Of a stretch of DNA of 64,000 nt, positions 23,778-34,376 are shown in pieces. The DNA lies in assembly GCA_026002995.1 (NCBI GenBank), contig BPGK01000001.1:434001-498000 (forward strand). The letters are read 5' to 3'. Every line of letters starts with the position of its first letter. Positions within the stretch are counted from its first letter, which is position 1. The DNA comes from Gaiellaceae bacterium. Lineage in GTDB: Bacteria; Actinomycetota; Thermoleophilia; Gaiellales; Gaiellaceae. A model generated the notes under the pieces. The model was not told the DNA's origin and did not search any database. It saw only the letters and a list, made by a program, of their open reading frames with translations. Position numbers and translations under genes: made by a program.

Positions 23778-25957
23778 GCCCCGCGCACGAGATCGAGCGC
23801 GTCGTCGCCCGCGAGCACCACGATCCCCACTCCGTGCTCGGCGCCCACCCCGTTCCCGGGGGCGCAGTCGTTCGCGCCTACCGCCCCGACGCGGCGCGGG
23901 TGGCGGTCGTCGTCGAAGGGGGAGAGCCGCGTCCGCTACGCCGCATCCATCCAGCGGGCGTCTTCGCCCGACGCCTCCTCGGGGCGACGCTCCCGCTCCG
24001 CTACGAGCTCGAGATCGAGGCTCCGGACGGATCCTGCTCCCGGACGCGCGATCCGTACTCCTTCCTGCCGACCCTCGGCGAGCTCGATCTCCACCTCGTG
24101 GGAGAGGGCCGGCACGAACGGCTCTACGAGCGGCTGGGGGCCCACGTGCGGGAGCTCGATCGCTGCCGTGGCGTCTCCTTCGCGGTGTGGGCTCCGAACG
24201 CGCGCTCCGTCTCGGTCGTCGGCGACTTCAACGCCTGGGACGGCCGCGTCCACCAGCTCCGCGTGCTCGGAGGCTCCGGGATCTGGGAGATCTTCGTTCC
24301 CGGAGTCGAGGCGGGAATGCGGTACGAGTTCGAGCTCCGCGACGCGACCGGCGCTCTCCGTCTCAAGGCCGACCCGCTCGCGTTCGCCACCGAGGCGCCA
24401 CCACGCCACGCCTCCGTCGTCCACGTCCCACGGCACGTCTGGCGCGACGACGACTGGCGCGAGCGGCGCGCGACGAGCGACCCCTGGCACGAGCCGCTCA
24501 GCGTGTACGAGGTGCACCTCGGCTCGTGGCGGCGGAACCCGCTCGAGGGGAACCGCTCGCTTACGTACGACGAGCTCGGCGAGGAGCTCGCGGCGTACGC
24601 CGTCGACCTCGGGTTCACGCACGTCGAGCTCCTGCCCGTGATGGAGCACCCGCTCACCCGCTCCTGGGGCTACCAGACGACGGGGTACTTCGCGCCCACG
24701 GCGCGCTACGGCGATCCGGACGGCTTCCGCCGCCTCGTCGAGCGCCTGCATCGCGCGGGGCTCGGGGTGCTCCTGGACTGGGTGCCCGGACACTTCCCTC
24801 GCGACGACTGGGCGCTCGCGCGCTTCGACGGGACGGCGCTCTACGAGCACGCCGACCCGCGCCGCGGCGAGCACCCCGACTGGGGGACGCTCGTCTTCAA
24901 CCACGGCCGGGCGGAGGTGCGGAACTTCCTGCTCGGGAGCGCGCTCTACTGGCTCGACGAGCAGCATGCGGACGGCCTGCGCGTCGACGCTGTCGCCTCC
25001 ATGCTCTACCTCGACTACTCGCGTCGCGAGGGCGAGTGGGTTCCGAACCGCTTCGGCGGTCGCGAGGACCTCGAGGCGGTGGGCTTCCTGCGCGAGCTGA
25101 ACGAGGTCGTGCACGCGCGCGTTCCCGGGGTTGTCATGGTTGCCGAGGAGTCGACCGCGTGGCCGGGGGTGTCTCGGCCGACGCACCTCGGCGGCCTCGG
25201 CTTCGGTTTCAAGTGGAACATGGGCTGGATGAACGACACGCTGCGCTACTTCTCCCGCGACCCCGTCCACCGGCGCTACCACCACGAGGAGCTCACGTTC
25301 TCGTTCGTGTACGCGTTCAGCGAGAACTACGTGCTCCCCCTCTCCCACGACGAAGTCGTGCACGGGAAGGGCTCGCTCCTCGCGCGCATGCCCGGTGATC
25401 GCGCGGAGCGGCTCGCGAACCTGCGCGCGCTCTACGCCTACATGTGGGCGCACCCGGGGAAGAAGCTCCTCTTCATGGGGGGCGAGCTCGCCCAGGAGCG
25501 CGAGTGGGACGTGGAAGGCAGCGTCGACTGGCACCTGCTCGGGGATCCCGGCCACCGAGGCGTCTCGGACCTCGTCCGAGACCTGAACCGCCTGTACCGC
25601 GACGAGCCCGCGCTGCACGAGCTCGACTGCGAGCCCGAGGGCTTCCGCTGGCTCGAGGCCGACGATGCCGAGGCGAACGTGCTCGCGTTCGCGCGCCTCT
25701 CGCGCGCCGGGAGGGCGCTCGTCTGCCTCTGCAACCTGTCGGCCGTGCCGCGCGAGGGCTACCGCGTCGGGTTGCCCCGCGGGGGTCGCTGGCACGAGGT
25801 GCTGAACACCGATCGCCGGGCGTACGGGGGCTCCGGGCTCGGCAACGCGGAGGGCGTGGTGGCCGAGGGCGTTCCCTGGCGCGAGCAGGCCTTCTCGGCC
25901 GAGGTCACGCTCCCACCGCTCGCTGTCGTGTGGCTCGTGCCGGAGGAGGAGGCGTGA
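23774..25957 (+). CDS. glgB: 1,4-alpha-glucan branching enzyme (GH13)
   Basis: 727 residues. CBM48-like N-terminal regions ([35 protein letters not shown]) precede the GH13 barrel with [34 protein letters not shown] (nucleophile Asp), [11 protein letters not shown] (acid/base Glu) and [15 protein letters not shown]. Cuts alpha-1,4 chains and rejoins them as alpha-1,6 branches. Starts a four-gene glg run; its GTG overlaps the HAD stop and GGAGGAGG just before its own stop serves glgX. Confidence 0.96.
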   Translation: MSPAHEIERVVAREHHDPHSVLGAHPVPGGAVVRAYRPDAARVAVVVEGGEPRPLRRIHPAGVFARRLLGATLPLRYELEIEAPDGSCSRTRDPYSFLPTLGELDLHLVGEGRHERLYERLGAHVRELDRCRGVSFAVWAPNARSVSVVGDFNAWDGRVHQLRVLGGSGIWEIFVPGVEAGMRYEFELRDATGALRLKADPLAFATEAPPRHASVVHVPRHVWRDDDWRERRATSDPWHEPLSVYEVHLGSWRRNPLEGNRSLTYDELGEELAAYAVDLGFTHVELLPVMEHPLTRSWGYQTTGYFAPTARYGDPDGFRRLVERLHRAGLGVLLDWVPGHFPRDDWALARFDGTALYEHADPRRGEHPDWGTLVFNHGRAEVRNFLLGSALYWLDEQHADGLRVDAVASMLYLDYSRREGEWVPNRFGGREDLEAVGFLRELNEVVHARVPGVVMVAEESTAWPGVSRPTHLGGLGFGFKWNMGWMNDTLRYFSRDPVHRRYHHEELTFSFVYAFSENYVLPLSHDEVVHGKGSLLARMPGDRAERLANLRALYAYMWAHPGKKLLFMGGELAQEREWDVEGSVDWHLLGDPGHRGVSDLVRDLNRLYRDEPALHELDCEPEGFRWLEADDAEANVLAFARLSRAGRALVCLCNLSAVPREGYRVGLPRGGRWHEVLNTDRRAYGGSGLGNAEGVVAEGVPWREQAFSAEVTLPPLAVVWLVPEEEA

Positions 25958-28062
25958 CCGTCCCCTGGCCGGGAGCTCCGTTTCCGCTCGGGGCGACGTG
26001 GGACGGGAACGGCACGAACTTCTCGCTCTTCTCCGAGCACGCGGAGCGTGTCGAGCTCTGCCTCTTCGACGACGAGGGAGCCGAGACCCGCGTCGCGCTT
26101 CGCGAGCGAACCGCGTACAACTGGCACGGCTACCTCCCCGGGATCGGCCCGGGACAGCGTTACGGGTATCGCGTCCACGGTCCCTGGGCTCCCGAGCGCG
26201 GCCACCGTTTCAACCCGGCCAAGCTCCTCATCGACCCGTACGCGAAGGCGATCGACGGGGCCGTCGACCACCGGGTCGCGAACACCCTCCCCTACGTGCC
26301 CACCGGCTCGCCCGACGCCGACCTCGTGCGCGACGACTCCGATGACGCCGCCGCCGTCCCGAAGTGCGTCGTCGTCGATCCCGCGTTCGACTGGGAGGGC
26401 GACGAGCATCCCCGCACCCCGTGGGCGGACACGACCATCTACGAGCTCCACGTCAAGGGGTTCACACGGCTCCATCCCGGCGTTCCCGAGCACGTGCGGG
26501 GCACCTACGCGGGCCTCGCCTCCGAGGCGGCGATCGCGCACCTCTCGTCGCTCGGGGTGACTGCGGTCGAGCTCCTGCCGATCCACCACATCGCCGACGA
26601 GCACTTCCTCCACGAGCGTGGGCTCACGAACTACTGGGGCTACTCGACCATCGGCTTCTTCGCTCCGCACGCCTCCTACGCCGCGACCGGCACGCGCGGG
26701 GAGCAGGTGCGCGAGTTCAAGGGGCTCGTGAAGGCCCTCCATCGCGCCGGGATCGAGGTCATCCTCGATGTCGTCTACAACCACACCGCCGAGGGGAACC
26801 ACCTCGGCCCGATGCTCTCCTTCAAGGGCATCGACAACGCCTCCTACTACCGCCTGACGCCCGATGGGCGCCACTACGTCGACTTCACCGGGACGGGGAA
26901 CTCGCTCAATCCGGTGCACCCGAGCGTGCTGCGGCTGATCATGGACTCGCTGCGCTACTGGGTGCTCGAGTGCCATGTGGACGGCTTCCGTTTCGATCTC
27001 GCAGCGGCGCTCGCTCGTGAGCTCTACGACGTCGACCGACTCGCCACGTTCTTCGACGTCATCCACCAGGATCCCGTGCTCTCGCAGGTGAAGCTCATCG
27101 CCGAGCCGTGGGACCTCGGCCCCGGCGGCTACCAGGTCGGGAACTTCCCCGTCCTCTGGGCGGAGTGGAACGACCGCTACCGGGACACGATGCGCGACCT
27201 CTGGCGTGGGCAGGGCGACGTGGCCTCCTTCGCGCGCCGCTTCACCGGCTCGAGCGATCTCTACCAAGACGACGGCCGCCACCCCTCGGCCTCGATCAAC
27301 TACATCACCGCGCACGACGGCTTCACGCTCGCCGACCTCGTCTCCTACGAGCGCAAGCACAACGAGGGAAACGGGGAGGACAACCGCGACGGCTCCGACG
27401 ACAACCGCTCGTGGAACTGCGGCGTCGAGGGGCCGACCGACGACCCCGCGATTCGGAGTCTGCGAGCGCGCCAGCAGCGGAACTTCCTCGCCACGCTCCT
27501 CCTCTCGCACGGGGTGCCCATGCTGCTCGCCGGCGACGAAATTGGCCGCACGCAGCGGGGGAACAACAACGCCTGGTGCCAGGACAACGAGCTCTCCTGG
27601 CTCGACTGGGACCTCGACGCGGAGCGCGAGGAGCTCCTCGCCTTCACGCGACGGCTGCTCGAGCTGCGACGGCGCCATCCCGCCTTCCGCCGTCGGCGGT
27701 TCCTGGACGGAGACGGCTCCGGGCCACTCCCGGACGCGTGGTGGTTTCGCGCGGACGGACGGAAGATGACCCGCAGCGACTGGGAGAGCCACGAGGCGCG
27801 GGCGGTGGGTCTCTTCCTCAACGGCGACGAGCTCGGCTGGCTCTCGCCGGACGGCGAGCCCGTGCGCGACGACTCGTTCCTCGTCCTCGTCAACGCGTCG
27901 GCCGAGCCGATGTCCTTCACCCTGCCGCCACGGCGCTTCGGCGCGGCCTGGGCGCTCGAGCTCGACACTGCGAGCCCGCAGAGCGCAGGGGTCGTCACGG
28001 CGGCCCGGGGGCGGCTCGTGCTCGAGGGCCGTTCGCTCGTCCTCCTGCGCAGGGAGCGGTGA
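25954..28062 (+). CDS. glgX: Glycogen debranching enzyme (isoamylase type)
   Basis: 702 residues. [21 protein letters not shown] is the CBM48 start. The GH13 core has [29 protein letters not shown] (nucleophile), [20 protein letters not shown] (acid/base) and [31 protein letters not shown] is typical of GlgX/TreX. Removes alpha-1,6 branches from phosphorylase-limited glycogen. Strong GGAGGAGG at 25942-25949 ahead of GTG 25954, which overlaps the glgB stop. Confidence 0.96.
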   Translation: MTVPWPGAPFPLGATWDGNGTNFSLFSEHAERVELCLFDDEGAETRVALRERTAYNWHGYLPGIGPGQRYGYRVHGPWAPERGHRFNPAKLLIDPYAKAIDGAVDHRVANTLPYVPTGSPDADLVRDDSDDAAAVPKCVVVDPAFDWEGDEHPRTPWADTTIYELHVKGFTRLHPGVPEHVRGTYAGLASEAAIAHLSSLGVTAVELLPIHHIADEHFLHERGLTNYWGYSTIGFFAPHASYAATGTRGEQVREFKGLVKALHRAGIEVILDVVYNHTAEGNHLGPMLSFKGIDNASYYRLTPDGRHYVDFTGTGNSLNPVHPSVLRLIMDSLRYWVLECHVDGFRFDLAAALARELYDVDRLATFFDVIHQDPVLSQVKLIAEPWDLGPGGYQVGNFPVLWAEWNDRYRDTMRDLWRGQGDVASFARRFTGSSDLYQDDGRHPSASINYITAHDGFTLADLVSYERKHNEGNGEDNRDGSDDNRSWNCGVEGPTDDPAIRSLRARQQRNFLATLLLSHGVPMLLAGDEIGRTQRGNNNAWCQDNELSWLDWDLDAEREELLAFTRRLLELRRRHPAFRRRRFLDGDGSGPLPDAWWFRADGRKMTRSDWESHEARAVGLFLNGDELGWLSPDGEPVRDDSFLVLVNASAEPMSFTLPPRRFGAAWALELDTASPQSAGVVTAARGRLVLEGRSLVLLRRER

Positions 28063-29447
28063 CGCCGGTGCGCGTCCTTCTCGCCTCCGCCGAGCTCGCG
28101 CCCGTCGCCTCCGTCGGCGGGCTCGCGCACGCTGCGGCCGGGCTCGTGCGCGAGCTCCGTCGGCACGGCGTCGAGGTCGAGGCGGTCCTCCCCGACTACG
28201 GTGGCGTCGCCCTCGAAGGGGAGCGCGTACTCGAGCTCGAGGTGCCGGCGTGGGCGGCACCGGGGCGGGCGAGGCGCGGCACCCACCCCGACGTCGGCCG
28301 GCTGACGCTCGTCTCCGTGCCCGGCATGCGCAGACCGCACCCGTACACGGACGAGCGTGGAGTGGGCTGGCCCGACAACGACGCGCGCTTCCTCGCCTTC
28401 TCGGCCGGGGTCGCAGCGCTCGCCAGAACGACGCCGCCCGACATCCTGCACCTCAACGACTGGCACGCTGCCGCCGCGCTCGCGTGGGTGGACGAGGCGC
28501 TCGCGACCGTGCTCTCGATCCACAACCTCGCCTACCAGGGTCAGACGGGTGTGGAGTGGCTCGTGCGCCTCGGGCCGCGCGCGGACGCGTTCGCCCACGA
28601 CGGCTCGTGCAACCCGCTGGCGGGCGCGATCCGGCTCGCGGATGCGATCGCGGTCGTCAGCCCCACGTACCGAGAGGAGGTGCTGCGGCCCGAGGGCGGC
28701 GCCGGGCTCGACGGGATCCTCCGCGAGCGGGAGCGCGCGCTCGTCGGGATTCGCAACGGGATCGACGTCGAGGTCTGGAACCCGGCGACCGACCCGCATC
28801 TGCCGGCGCCCTTCGACGCGGACGACCTCGCCGGCAAGGAGCTCGCCCGGATCGCCCTGCTCGAGCGGATGGGCCTGCCCGACCTCCACCTCCCGCTCGG
28901 GGTCGGGGTGACCCGCCTCGTGCACCAGAAGGGCTTCGACCTGCTCCTGCCGCTGCTCGAGGAGCCGGAGCGCCTCGGTCTCCAGCTCGCGCTCCTCGGC
29001 GCGGGCGACGCCTGGCTCGTCCGGGCGTTCCGCGAGGCTTCGGCGGCCCAACCACGGTTCGTCGCCTTCGTCGAGGGATACGACGAGGCGCTCTCGCACC
29101 TCCTCTTCGGAGGCGGAGACCTCCTGCTCATGCCGAGCCGCTTCGAGCCCTGCGGGCTCGCGCAGATGCAGGCGATGCGCTACGGGACGCTGCCCGTCGT
29201 GACCGACGTCGGCGGCCTGCACGACACCGTCGTCGACCTCGACGAGGATCCGGAGCGTGGCACCGGCTGGCGCGCCCGCGCGGCGGACACGCCCTCGATC
29301 GCCGCCGCGCTCGAGCGAGCCGTGCGGGGCTGGCGCTCCCCGGCGATCCGGGTCCCGGCGCAGCAGCGGGGGATGCGTGCCGACTGGTCGTGGTCGGAGC
29401 CTGCGGCCGCGTACCACGACCTCTACCGCAGGCTCGTCGGTCGCTGA
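28059..29447 (+). CDS. glgA: Glycogen/starch synthase (GT5) with altered KxGGL motif
   Basis: 462 residues. N-terminal [20 protein letters not shown] occupies the KTGGL position, but the lysine is serine. [48 protein letters not shown] (Arg/Lys donor contacts) and [18 protein letters not shown] are conserved. Extends alpha-1,4-glucan from ADP-glucose made by GlgC, encoded next. AGGGAG at 28051-28056 precedes GTG 28059, which overlaps the glgX stop. Loss of the lysine is unusual for GT5 but may be compensated. Confidence 0.9.
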   Translation: MTPVRVLLASAELAPVASVGGLAHAAAGLVRELRRHGVEVEAVLPDYGGVALEGERVLELEVPAWAAPGRARRGTHPDVGRLTLVSVPGMRRPHPYTDERGVGWPDNDARFLAFSAGVAALARTTPPDILHLNDWHAAAALAWVDEALATVLSIHNLAYQGQTGVEWLVRLGPRADAFAHDGSCNPLAGAIRLADAIAVVSPTYREEVLRPEGGAGLDGILRERERALVGIRNGIDVEVWNPATDPHLPAPFDADDLAGKELARIALLERMGLPDLHLPLGVGVTRLVHQKGFDLLLPLLEEPERLGLQLALLGAGDAWLVRAFREASAAQPRFVAFVEGYDEALSHLLFGGGDLLLMPSRFEPCGLAQMQAMRYGTLPVVTDVGGLHDTVVDLDEDPERGTGWRARAADTPSIAAALERAVRGWRSPAIRVPAQQRGMRADWSWSEPAAAYHDLYRRLVGR

Positions 29448-29490
29448 CGCCTCCTGCCGGCGGGGCCTCGCCTGCGCGCACGGGGCGCGG

Positions 29491-29496
29491 TACGCT
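29491..29496 (+). promoter_or_regulatory. -10 box (TACGCT) of glgC
   Basis: TACGCT, 8 bases before ATG 29505, with GGGAG also between, so glgC may be transcribed separately from glgBXA. Confidence 0.4.
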
Positions 29497-29504
29497 CGCG
29501 GGAG

Positions 29505-30803
29505 ATGGCAGCCGAGCCGCGGATCCTCGTCGTCGTCCTCGCCGGCGGTGAGGGGAAACGCCTGCTCCCGCTCACCCAGGATCGCGCGAAGCCGGCGGTC
29601 CCGTTCGGCGGCTCGTACCGCCTCATCGACTTCGCGCTCTCGAACTTCGCGAACGCCGGGTACCTGAAGATCGTCGTCCTCACCCAGTACAAGAGCCACT
29701 CGCTCGATCGGCACATCTCGCAGACCTGGCGCTTCTCGACGCTGCTCGGAAACTACGTCACGCCCGTGCCCGCGCAGATGCGCCGCGGCCCGTACTGGTT
29801 CCTCGGCTCGGCCGACGCGATCTACCAGAACCTCAACCTCATCTACGACGAGCGGCCGGATCACGTCTGCGTCTTCGGCGCCGACCACATCTACCGCATG
29901 GATCCGCGGCAGATGGTCGCCGAGCACGTCGAGTCGGGCGCGGGCGTGACCGTCGCAGCGATCCCGGTCGCCCGCGAGCAGGCGAGCGAGCTCGGGGTGA
30001 TCGAGGCCGAGAGCGACGGGCGTATCGTTCGCTTCCACGAGAAGGTCGAAAACCCGCCGACGATGCCGGGCGACGAGACGCGTTGTCTCGCGTCGATGGG
30101 CAACTACGTCTTCGAGACCCAGACCCTGATCGACGTCGTCACGCCGACCGGCAAGGATCAGCGGCGAACGGACATCGGCGGGCACGTCATCCCCGCGCTC
30201 ACGGCGGCGGGCGTCTCCCGCGTGTACGACTTCTCCCGCAACGACGTGCCCGGCCAAACGGAGCACGAGCGCGGCTACTGGCGCGACGTCGGGAGTCTCG
30301 ACGCCTTCTACGAGGCGAACATGGATCTCATCGCGCCCGTGCCGGAGTTCAACCTCTACAACGACGAGTGGCCGGTGCTGACGCACCAGCCGTCCCTACC
30401 GCCGGCGAAGGTCTCGCGGGGCACGGCGGGGGAGCCCTCGTTCGTGGAGGGGAGCCTCCTCTGCCAGGGCTCGATCGTGTCGGGCGCGCACGTCGAGCGC
30501 TCGATCGTCGGCCCCGGGGTGTACGTCGACCACGGCGCGCGGGTCGTGGACACGATCCTCTTCCCGGGCGTCCGCGTCGGCGAGGGGGCGCAGCTCGAGC
30601 GCTGCGTGATCGACAAGTCGAACGTCGTCCCTCCCGGCTTCCGGATCGGGATCGACCGGGAGGAGGACGCGTCGCGGTTCACCGTCAGCCCCGGCGGCGT
30701 CACCGTCGTCGCGAAGGGCGAGCTGGGGGGCCCCGACCTGGCCGGGGCCCCCGGGCTGCGAGAGCCCTGCGTCGAGCCCGATCGGGCCGCGATCTCGGGC
30801 TAG
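29505..30803 (+). CDS. glgC: Glucose-1-phosphate adenylyltransferase (ADP-glucose pyrophosphorylase)
   Basis: 432 residues. LAGGEGKRLLPLTQDRAKPA is the nucleotidyltransferase signature. RGPYWFLGSADAIYQNL and VFGADHIYRMD form the active site, and a left-handed beta-helix hexapeptide domain occupies residues 300-400. Produces ADP-glucose, the committed step of glycogen synthesis; usually allosteric. Its stop TAG shares the palindrome CTAG with the stop of convergent malQ. Confidence 0.96.
   Translation: MAAEPRILVVVLAGGEGKRLLPLTQDRAKPAVPFGGSYRLIDFALSNFANAGYLKIVVLTQYKSHSLDRHISQTWRFSTLLGNYVTPVPAQMRRGPYWFLGSADAIYQNLNLIYDERPDHVCVFGADHIYRMDPRQMVAEHVESGAGVTVAAIPVAREQASELGVIEAESDGRIVRFHEKVENPPTMPGDETRCLASMGNYVFETQTLIDVVTPTGKDQRRTDIGGHVIPALTAAGVSRVYDFSRNDVPGQTEHERGYWRDVGSLDAFYEANMDLIAPVPEFNLYNDEWPVLTHQPSLPPAKVSRGTAGEPSFVEGSLLCQGSIVSGAHVERSIVGPGVYVDHGARVVDTILFPGVRVGEGAQLERCVIDKSNVVPPGFRIGIDREEDASRFTVSPGGVTVVAKGELGGPDLAGAPGLREPCVEPDRAAISG
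30726..30752. terminator. GC-only inverted repeat inside the glgC 3' end
   Basis: GGGGGCCCC (30726-30734) and GGGGCCCCC (30744-30752) form a perfect 9-bp stem with a 9-base loop. It sits within glgC codons but about 50 bases past the malQ stop on the other strand, so it could end malQ transcripts. There is no U-run. Confidence 0.3.
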
Positions 30804-32098
30804 GAGCGGGTGCGGGCGCGCCCCCACCGCTCCGTCGCCGCTCGGAGCCGTCTCGCCTGCTCGGGCCCGAGCTGACCCGGAGAAAGCCGCCACTGCCAGT
30901 TGCCTCCGACTGTGCCGGGCGTGTTCATGCGCGCCTCGCTTCCGAGGCCGAGCACGTCCTGGGCCTGTACGATCGCGAGCCGCGCGCGCGAGGAGAGCGT
31001 GAGCTCGACGAGTGCCCACCACGGCTCCACCGAGTCGTCGATGCCGACCCGCTTGCGCTCCTCCTCGATCCGGCGACGGCGTTCCGGGGGAACGGACGCC
31101 AGCCAGCCCGCGGCCGTGTCGGTGTCGTGCGTGCCGAGGTAGACGACGGCGTTCTCGCGGTGGTTGCGGAGAGCGTGCGGCGACGATGGGCGCCCCTCGA
31201 ACGCCCAGCGGATGACGTGCATGCCGGGGATCCCGAGCGCCATCCGCAGCGCGTGTACCGCGGGCGTGATGTGCCCGAGGTCCTCGGCGATCAGCGGCAG
31301 CCAGCCGAGCTCGGCCGTGGCGCGGTCGAACAGGTCTCGCCCCGGCCCGCGATACCAGCGTCCGCTCTTCGCGGTGCGCCGCCCGTGGGGGACTGCCCAG
31401 TACGAGACGTACCCGCGGAAGTGGTCGAGTCGGATCGCGTCGAAGAGCTGGAGCGCGCGCCGGAAGCGCTCGATCCACCACCGGTACCCCTGCCGGCGCA
31501 CCTCCGCCCAGCGATACGTCGGGTTCCCCCAGAGCTGCCCCGAGCGGCTGAACGCGTCCGGCGGAGCTCCTGCGTCGAGGGTCAGGTCGAAGAGCTCGGG
31601 GTGTGCTCCGACGTCCGCGCTGCTGCGGGCGACGTAGAGCGGGAGATCGCCGACGATGCGGACGCCGCGCCGGTTCGCGTAGCTGCGGACGGCCGACCAC
31701 TCCCGCTCGAACCGCACCTGGACGTCGAGCTCGCGCGGGTCGCCGACGTGCTCGACCCAGTCGTCGACCCAGAAGGCGTGACGTCGTCGGAACGAGGATG
31801 CAGCGCGGGCCGACACGGGGGCCTCGGGGTCGGCGAGGAAACCTCCCCAGCCCGCGAAGGCCGAGAGTCCCGCGTACGGCGACCGGTGCTCGTCCGGCGG
31901 CCCAAGCGGCAAGACCTGCCAGTACGACTGCCCCGCGGCGACGAGCCAGTCGACGAAGCGGTAGGCCTCCGCGCCGAGGCGGCCGCCGGGGAGGGACGTC
32001 GGATGGAGGAGGACACCGCACGCCCGCTCGAGCGGGAACGCTTCGCGTCGAGGTCGCGCGCCCCCCGTGCGCGCGCCGGTGCGGCCGCGGTCCGGCAC
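30800..32098 (-). CDS. malQ: 4-alpha-glucanotransferase (GH77), short form
   Basis: 432 residues against about 500 in typical MalQ. The region after SPYAGLSAFAGWGGF that normally holds about 60 extra residues is condensed. Catalytic elements are present: DAIRLDHFRGYVSYWAVP (nucleophile Asp), LIAEDLGHITP (acid/base Glu) and GTHDTDTAAGWL (Asp). VGDLPLYVARSSADV is a family signature. Transfers maltooligosaccharide segments and works with GlgP, encoded just upstream on the same strand. GTG 32098 chosen; the first 20 residues are Arg-rich and may be untranslated if a later start is used. Confidence 0.88.
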   Translation of the reverse strand: MPDRGRTGARTGGARPRREAFPLERACGVLLHPTSLPGGRLGAEAYRFVDWLVAAGQSYWQVLPLGPPDEHRSPYAGLSAFAGWGGFLADPEAPVSARAASSFRRRHAFWVDDWVEHVGDPRELDVQVRFEREWSAVRSYANRRGVRIVGDLPLYVARSSADVGAHPELFDLTLDAGAPPDAFSRSGQLWGNPTYRWAEVRRQGYRWWIERFRRALQLFDAIRLDHFRGYVSYWAVPHGRRTAKSGRWYRGPGRDLFDRATAELGWLPLIAEDLGHITPAVHALRMALGIPGMHVIRWAFEGRPSSPHALRNHRENAVVYLGTHDTDTAAGWLASVPPERRRRIEEERKRVGIDDSVEPWWALVELTLSSRARLAIVQAQDVLGLGSEARMNTPGTVGGNWQWRLSPGQLGPEQARRLRAATERWGRARTRS

Positions 32099-32106
32099 GG
32101 CGCGTC

Positions 32107-34299
32107 TCAGCCGGTCGGCGCCATCGCCTCGCGCGCCGCGGCCGGGGAGTAGACCCGACGGACGTAGTCGTCGAGCATGCGAGCGCTCGCGAACCGGGGC
32201 CCGCAGGTGAGGAGCGCGGCCTTCACGAGCGCGCACCAGCGGTGGGGGACGCCGTCCTCCCCGCGGTCGTGGAAGAGGGGGAGGACCTCGTGCTCGAGGA
32301 GGTCGTAGAAGCACGTCGCGTCGTGCGCATCGGCCTCCGCCGCTGAAAGCCCGTCCGCCGGCGGGATCGCCCACCCGTTCGTCCCGTCGTATGCCTCGGC
32401 CCACCAGCCGTCGAGGACACTGAGCTGGAGGCCGCCGTTGAAGGTCGCCTTCATGCCGCTCGTGCCGCTCGCCTCGAGCGGGCGGCGCGGGAGGTTCACC
32501 CAGACGTCGCAGCCGGCGACGAGCTGGCGCCCCACCGCCAGGTCGTAGTCCTCGAGGACGACGATGCGACGCGCGAGCTCCTGCGAGGCGCGCTTGAGCG
32601 CGAACACGTCGCGAAGCGCGTTCTTGCCGTCCTCGTCGAGGGGGTGGGCCTTGCCCGCGACGACGAGCTGCACGGGCGGATCGCCGGTGAAGATCCTGCG
32701 CACGCGGTCGGGATCGTGCACGAGCAGGTAGACGCGCTTGTACGTCGCGAGTCGGCGCGCGAAGCCGAGGGTGAGCGCGCCCGCGTCGAGTGCCGTCGCT
32801 GCCGCTCGCACGTACTCGATCCCCTCTCCGCGCTCGAGTCGGTCGAGCTGGCTCTGCCGGCGGACGTAGGAGATGAGCTCGGCGCGCGCGGCGCAGCGCG
32901 CGTGCCAGAGCTCCTCGTTCGGGACGTCTGCGATCGGCGCCCAGGTCTCGGGCTCCTGGATCCGGGCCAGCCAGCCTGCGCCGAGGTGGCGGTCGAAGAG
33001 CTCGCGAAACGGGGCCGAGAGGAACGTCGGGACGTGCACCGCGTTCGTGACGTGCGAGATCGGAACCTCGTCCTCGGCTCGCGCCTCGCGGAAGAGCGGA
33101 CGCCACATCGAGCGCGCGACCTCGCCGTGGAGTCGGCTCACGCCGTTGCGGGAGCGGCTACAGCGGAGCGCGAGCTGCGTCATCCCGGCAGGCGCATCGG
33201 GATCCTCCGGAACCGACCGAAAGAGGCCGAGGAACGCCTCGCCGTCGAGCTGCAAGCGGGCAGGGAGGTCCGGGAGGAGCCCGAGCAGCTCCTCGCGGCT
33301 GTAGGTCTCGTTGCCGGCGGGGACCGGCGTATGCGTGGTGAAGACGAATCGCTCGCGTGTCCGTGCCAACGCCTCCTCGCTCGACGCGCCTCGGGCGACC
33401 TCCCCGGCGGCGAGCTCGAGCGCCGCGAGGGCGGGATGGCCTTCGTTGAGATGGACGACGGCCGGCTCGATCCCGAGCGCGTCGAGCACTCGGGCCGCGC
33501 CGGCGCCGAGCAGGGCGTACTGCGCGAGCCGGATCGCCCTGATCCCCTCGTACAGGCGGGCGGTGTACCAGCGCTGGACCGGGTCGTTCTCCGGCACCTC
33601 GCAGTCGATGAGGTAGAGCGGCACGCGACCGACGTCCACCCGCCACACCTGGAACCACGTCGTCTCACCGTAGACGTCGAGCGAGAGCTTCAGCGGCTCG
33701 CCGCCGACCGAGACGCGCGCCATGGGGAGGCTCTTCGGGTCGCTCGTCACCCAGTACTCGAGCTGGCGACCGCTCAGGTCGAGCCGCTGGTGGTGGTACC
33801 CGCGTCGGTAGAGCAAGCCGACGGCGACGAGGGGCAGCGCGCGGTCGCTCGCCTCCTTGAGCGTGTCCCCCGCGAGGACGCCGAGCCCGCCCGCGTAGAG
33901 CGGGAGCGAGGCGTGGATGCCGTACTCCGCGCACAGGTAGGCGATCGGGCCGGGCGTCTTCGGCCGCTCTCCGGTTGGGCGCGTGAGCTCAGCCGAGAGC
34001 TCGGCGGAGAGCTGCGCGATCTGCTCGTGGAGGGCGCGGTCGCGACTCGCGTTCGCCTTCGTGGAGGGCCAGAGGTCGGAGAGGAACTTGACGGGGTTCG
34101 CCCCCGCGAGCTCCCAGCGGTGCGGGTTGATCGCGCGGAAGACGTCCTCGGCGCCCGGATGCCAGCTCCAGCGGTAGTTGTAGGCGACGGCGGCGAGCGG
34201 GGCGAGGGCCTCGGGGAGCTGCTCGGCGAGGTCGGCTGCGCGCTGCGCGAGGTCCTCGGCCCCGGGGGCGCGAGAGAGGTCGGGTGTCGTGTCGTCCAT
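32107..34299 (-). CDS. glgP: Alpha-glucan (glycogen) phosphorylase
   Basis: 730 residues, the short actinobacterial/thermophilic GlgP type. AYNYRWSWHPGAEDVF near the N-terminus and AEYGIHASLPLYAGGLGVLAG are subfamily hallmarks. The pyridoxal-phosphate lysine lies in EASGTSGMKATFNGG near residue 620. Phosphorolyses alpha-1,4 ends to glucose-1-phosphate. It is nine bases upstream of malQ, so the two degradative genes form a unit convergent to the synthetic glgBXAC genes. Confidence 0.95.
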   Translation of the reverse strand: MDDTTPDLSRAPGAEDLAQRAADLAEQLPEALAPLAAVAYNYRWSWHPGAEDVFRAINPHRWELAGANPVKFLSDLWPSTKANASRDRALHEQIAQLSAELSAELTRPTGERPKTPGPIAYLCAEYGIHASLPLYAGGLGVLAGDTLKEASDRALPLVAVGLLYRRGYHHQRLDLSGRQLEYWVTSDPKSLPMARVSVGGEPLKLSLDVYGETTWFQVWRVDVGRVPLYLIDCEVPENDPVQRWYTARLYEGIRAIRLAQYALLGAGAARVLDALGIEPAVVHLNEGHPALAALELAAGEVARGASSEEALARTRERFVFTTHTPVPAGNETYSREELLGLLPDLPARLQLDGEAFLGLFRSVPEDPDAPAGMTQLALRCSRSRNGVSRLHGEVARSMWRPLFREARAEDEVPISHVTNAVHVPTFLSAPFRELFDRHLGAGWLARIQEPETWAPIADVPNEELWHARCAARAELISYVRRQSQLDRLERGEGIEYVRAAATALDAGALTLGFARRLATYKRVYLLVHDPDRVRRIFTGDPPVQLVVAGKAHPLDEDGKNALRDVFALKRASQELARRIVVLEDYDLAVGRQLVAGCDVWVNLPRRPLEASGTSGMKATFNGGLQLSVLDGWWAEAYDGTNGWAIPPADGLSAAEADAHDATCFYDLLEHEVLPLFHDRGEDGVPHRWCALVKAALLTCGPRFASARMLDDYVRRVYSPAAAREAMAPTG

Positions 34300-34376
34300 T
34301 CGGTAGGGCCTGTGCGCGGGTGCGCAGCCTAGCCGCTCGGGGCGCCGACACGAGCACGAGCGGGCACCATCCCGAC

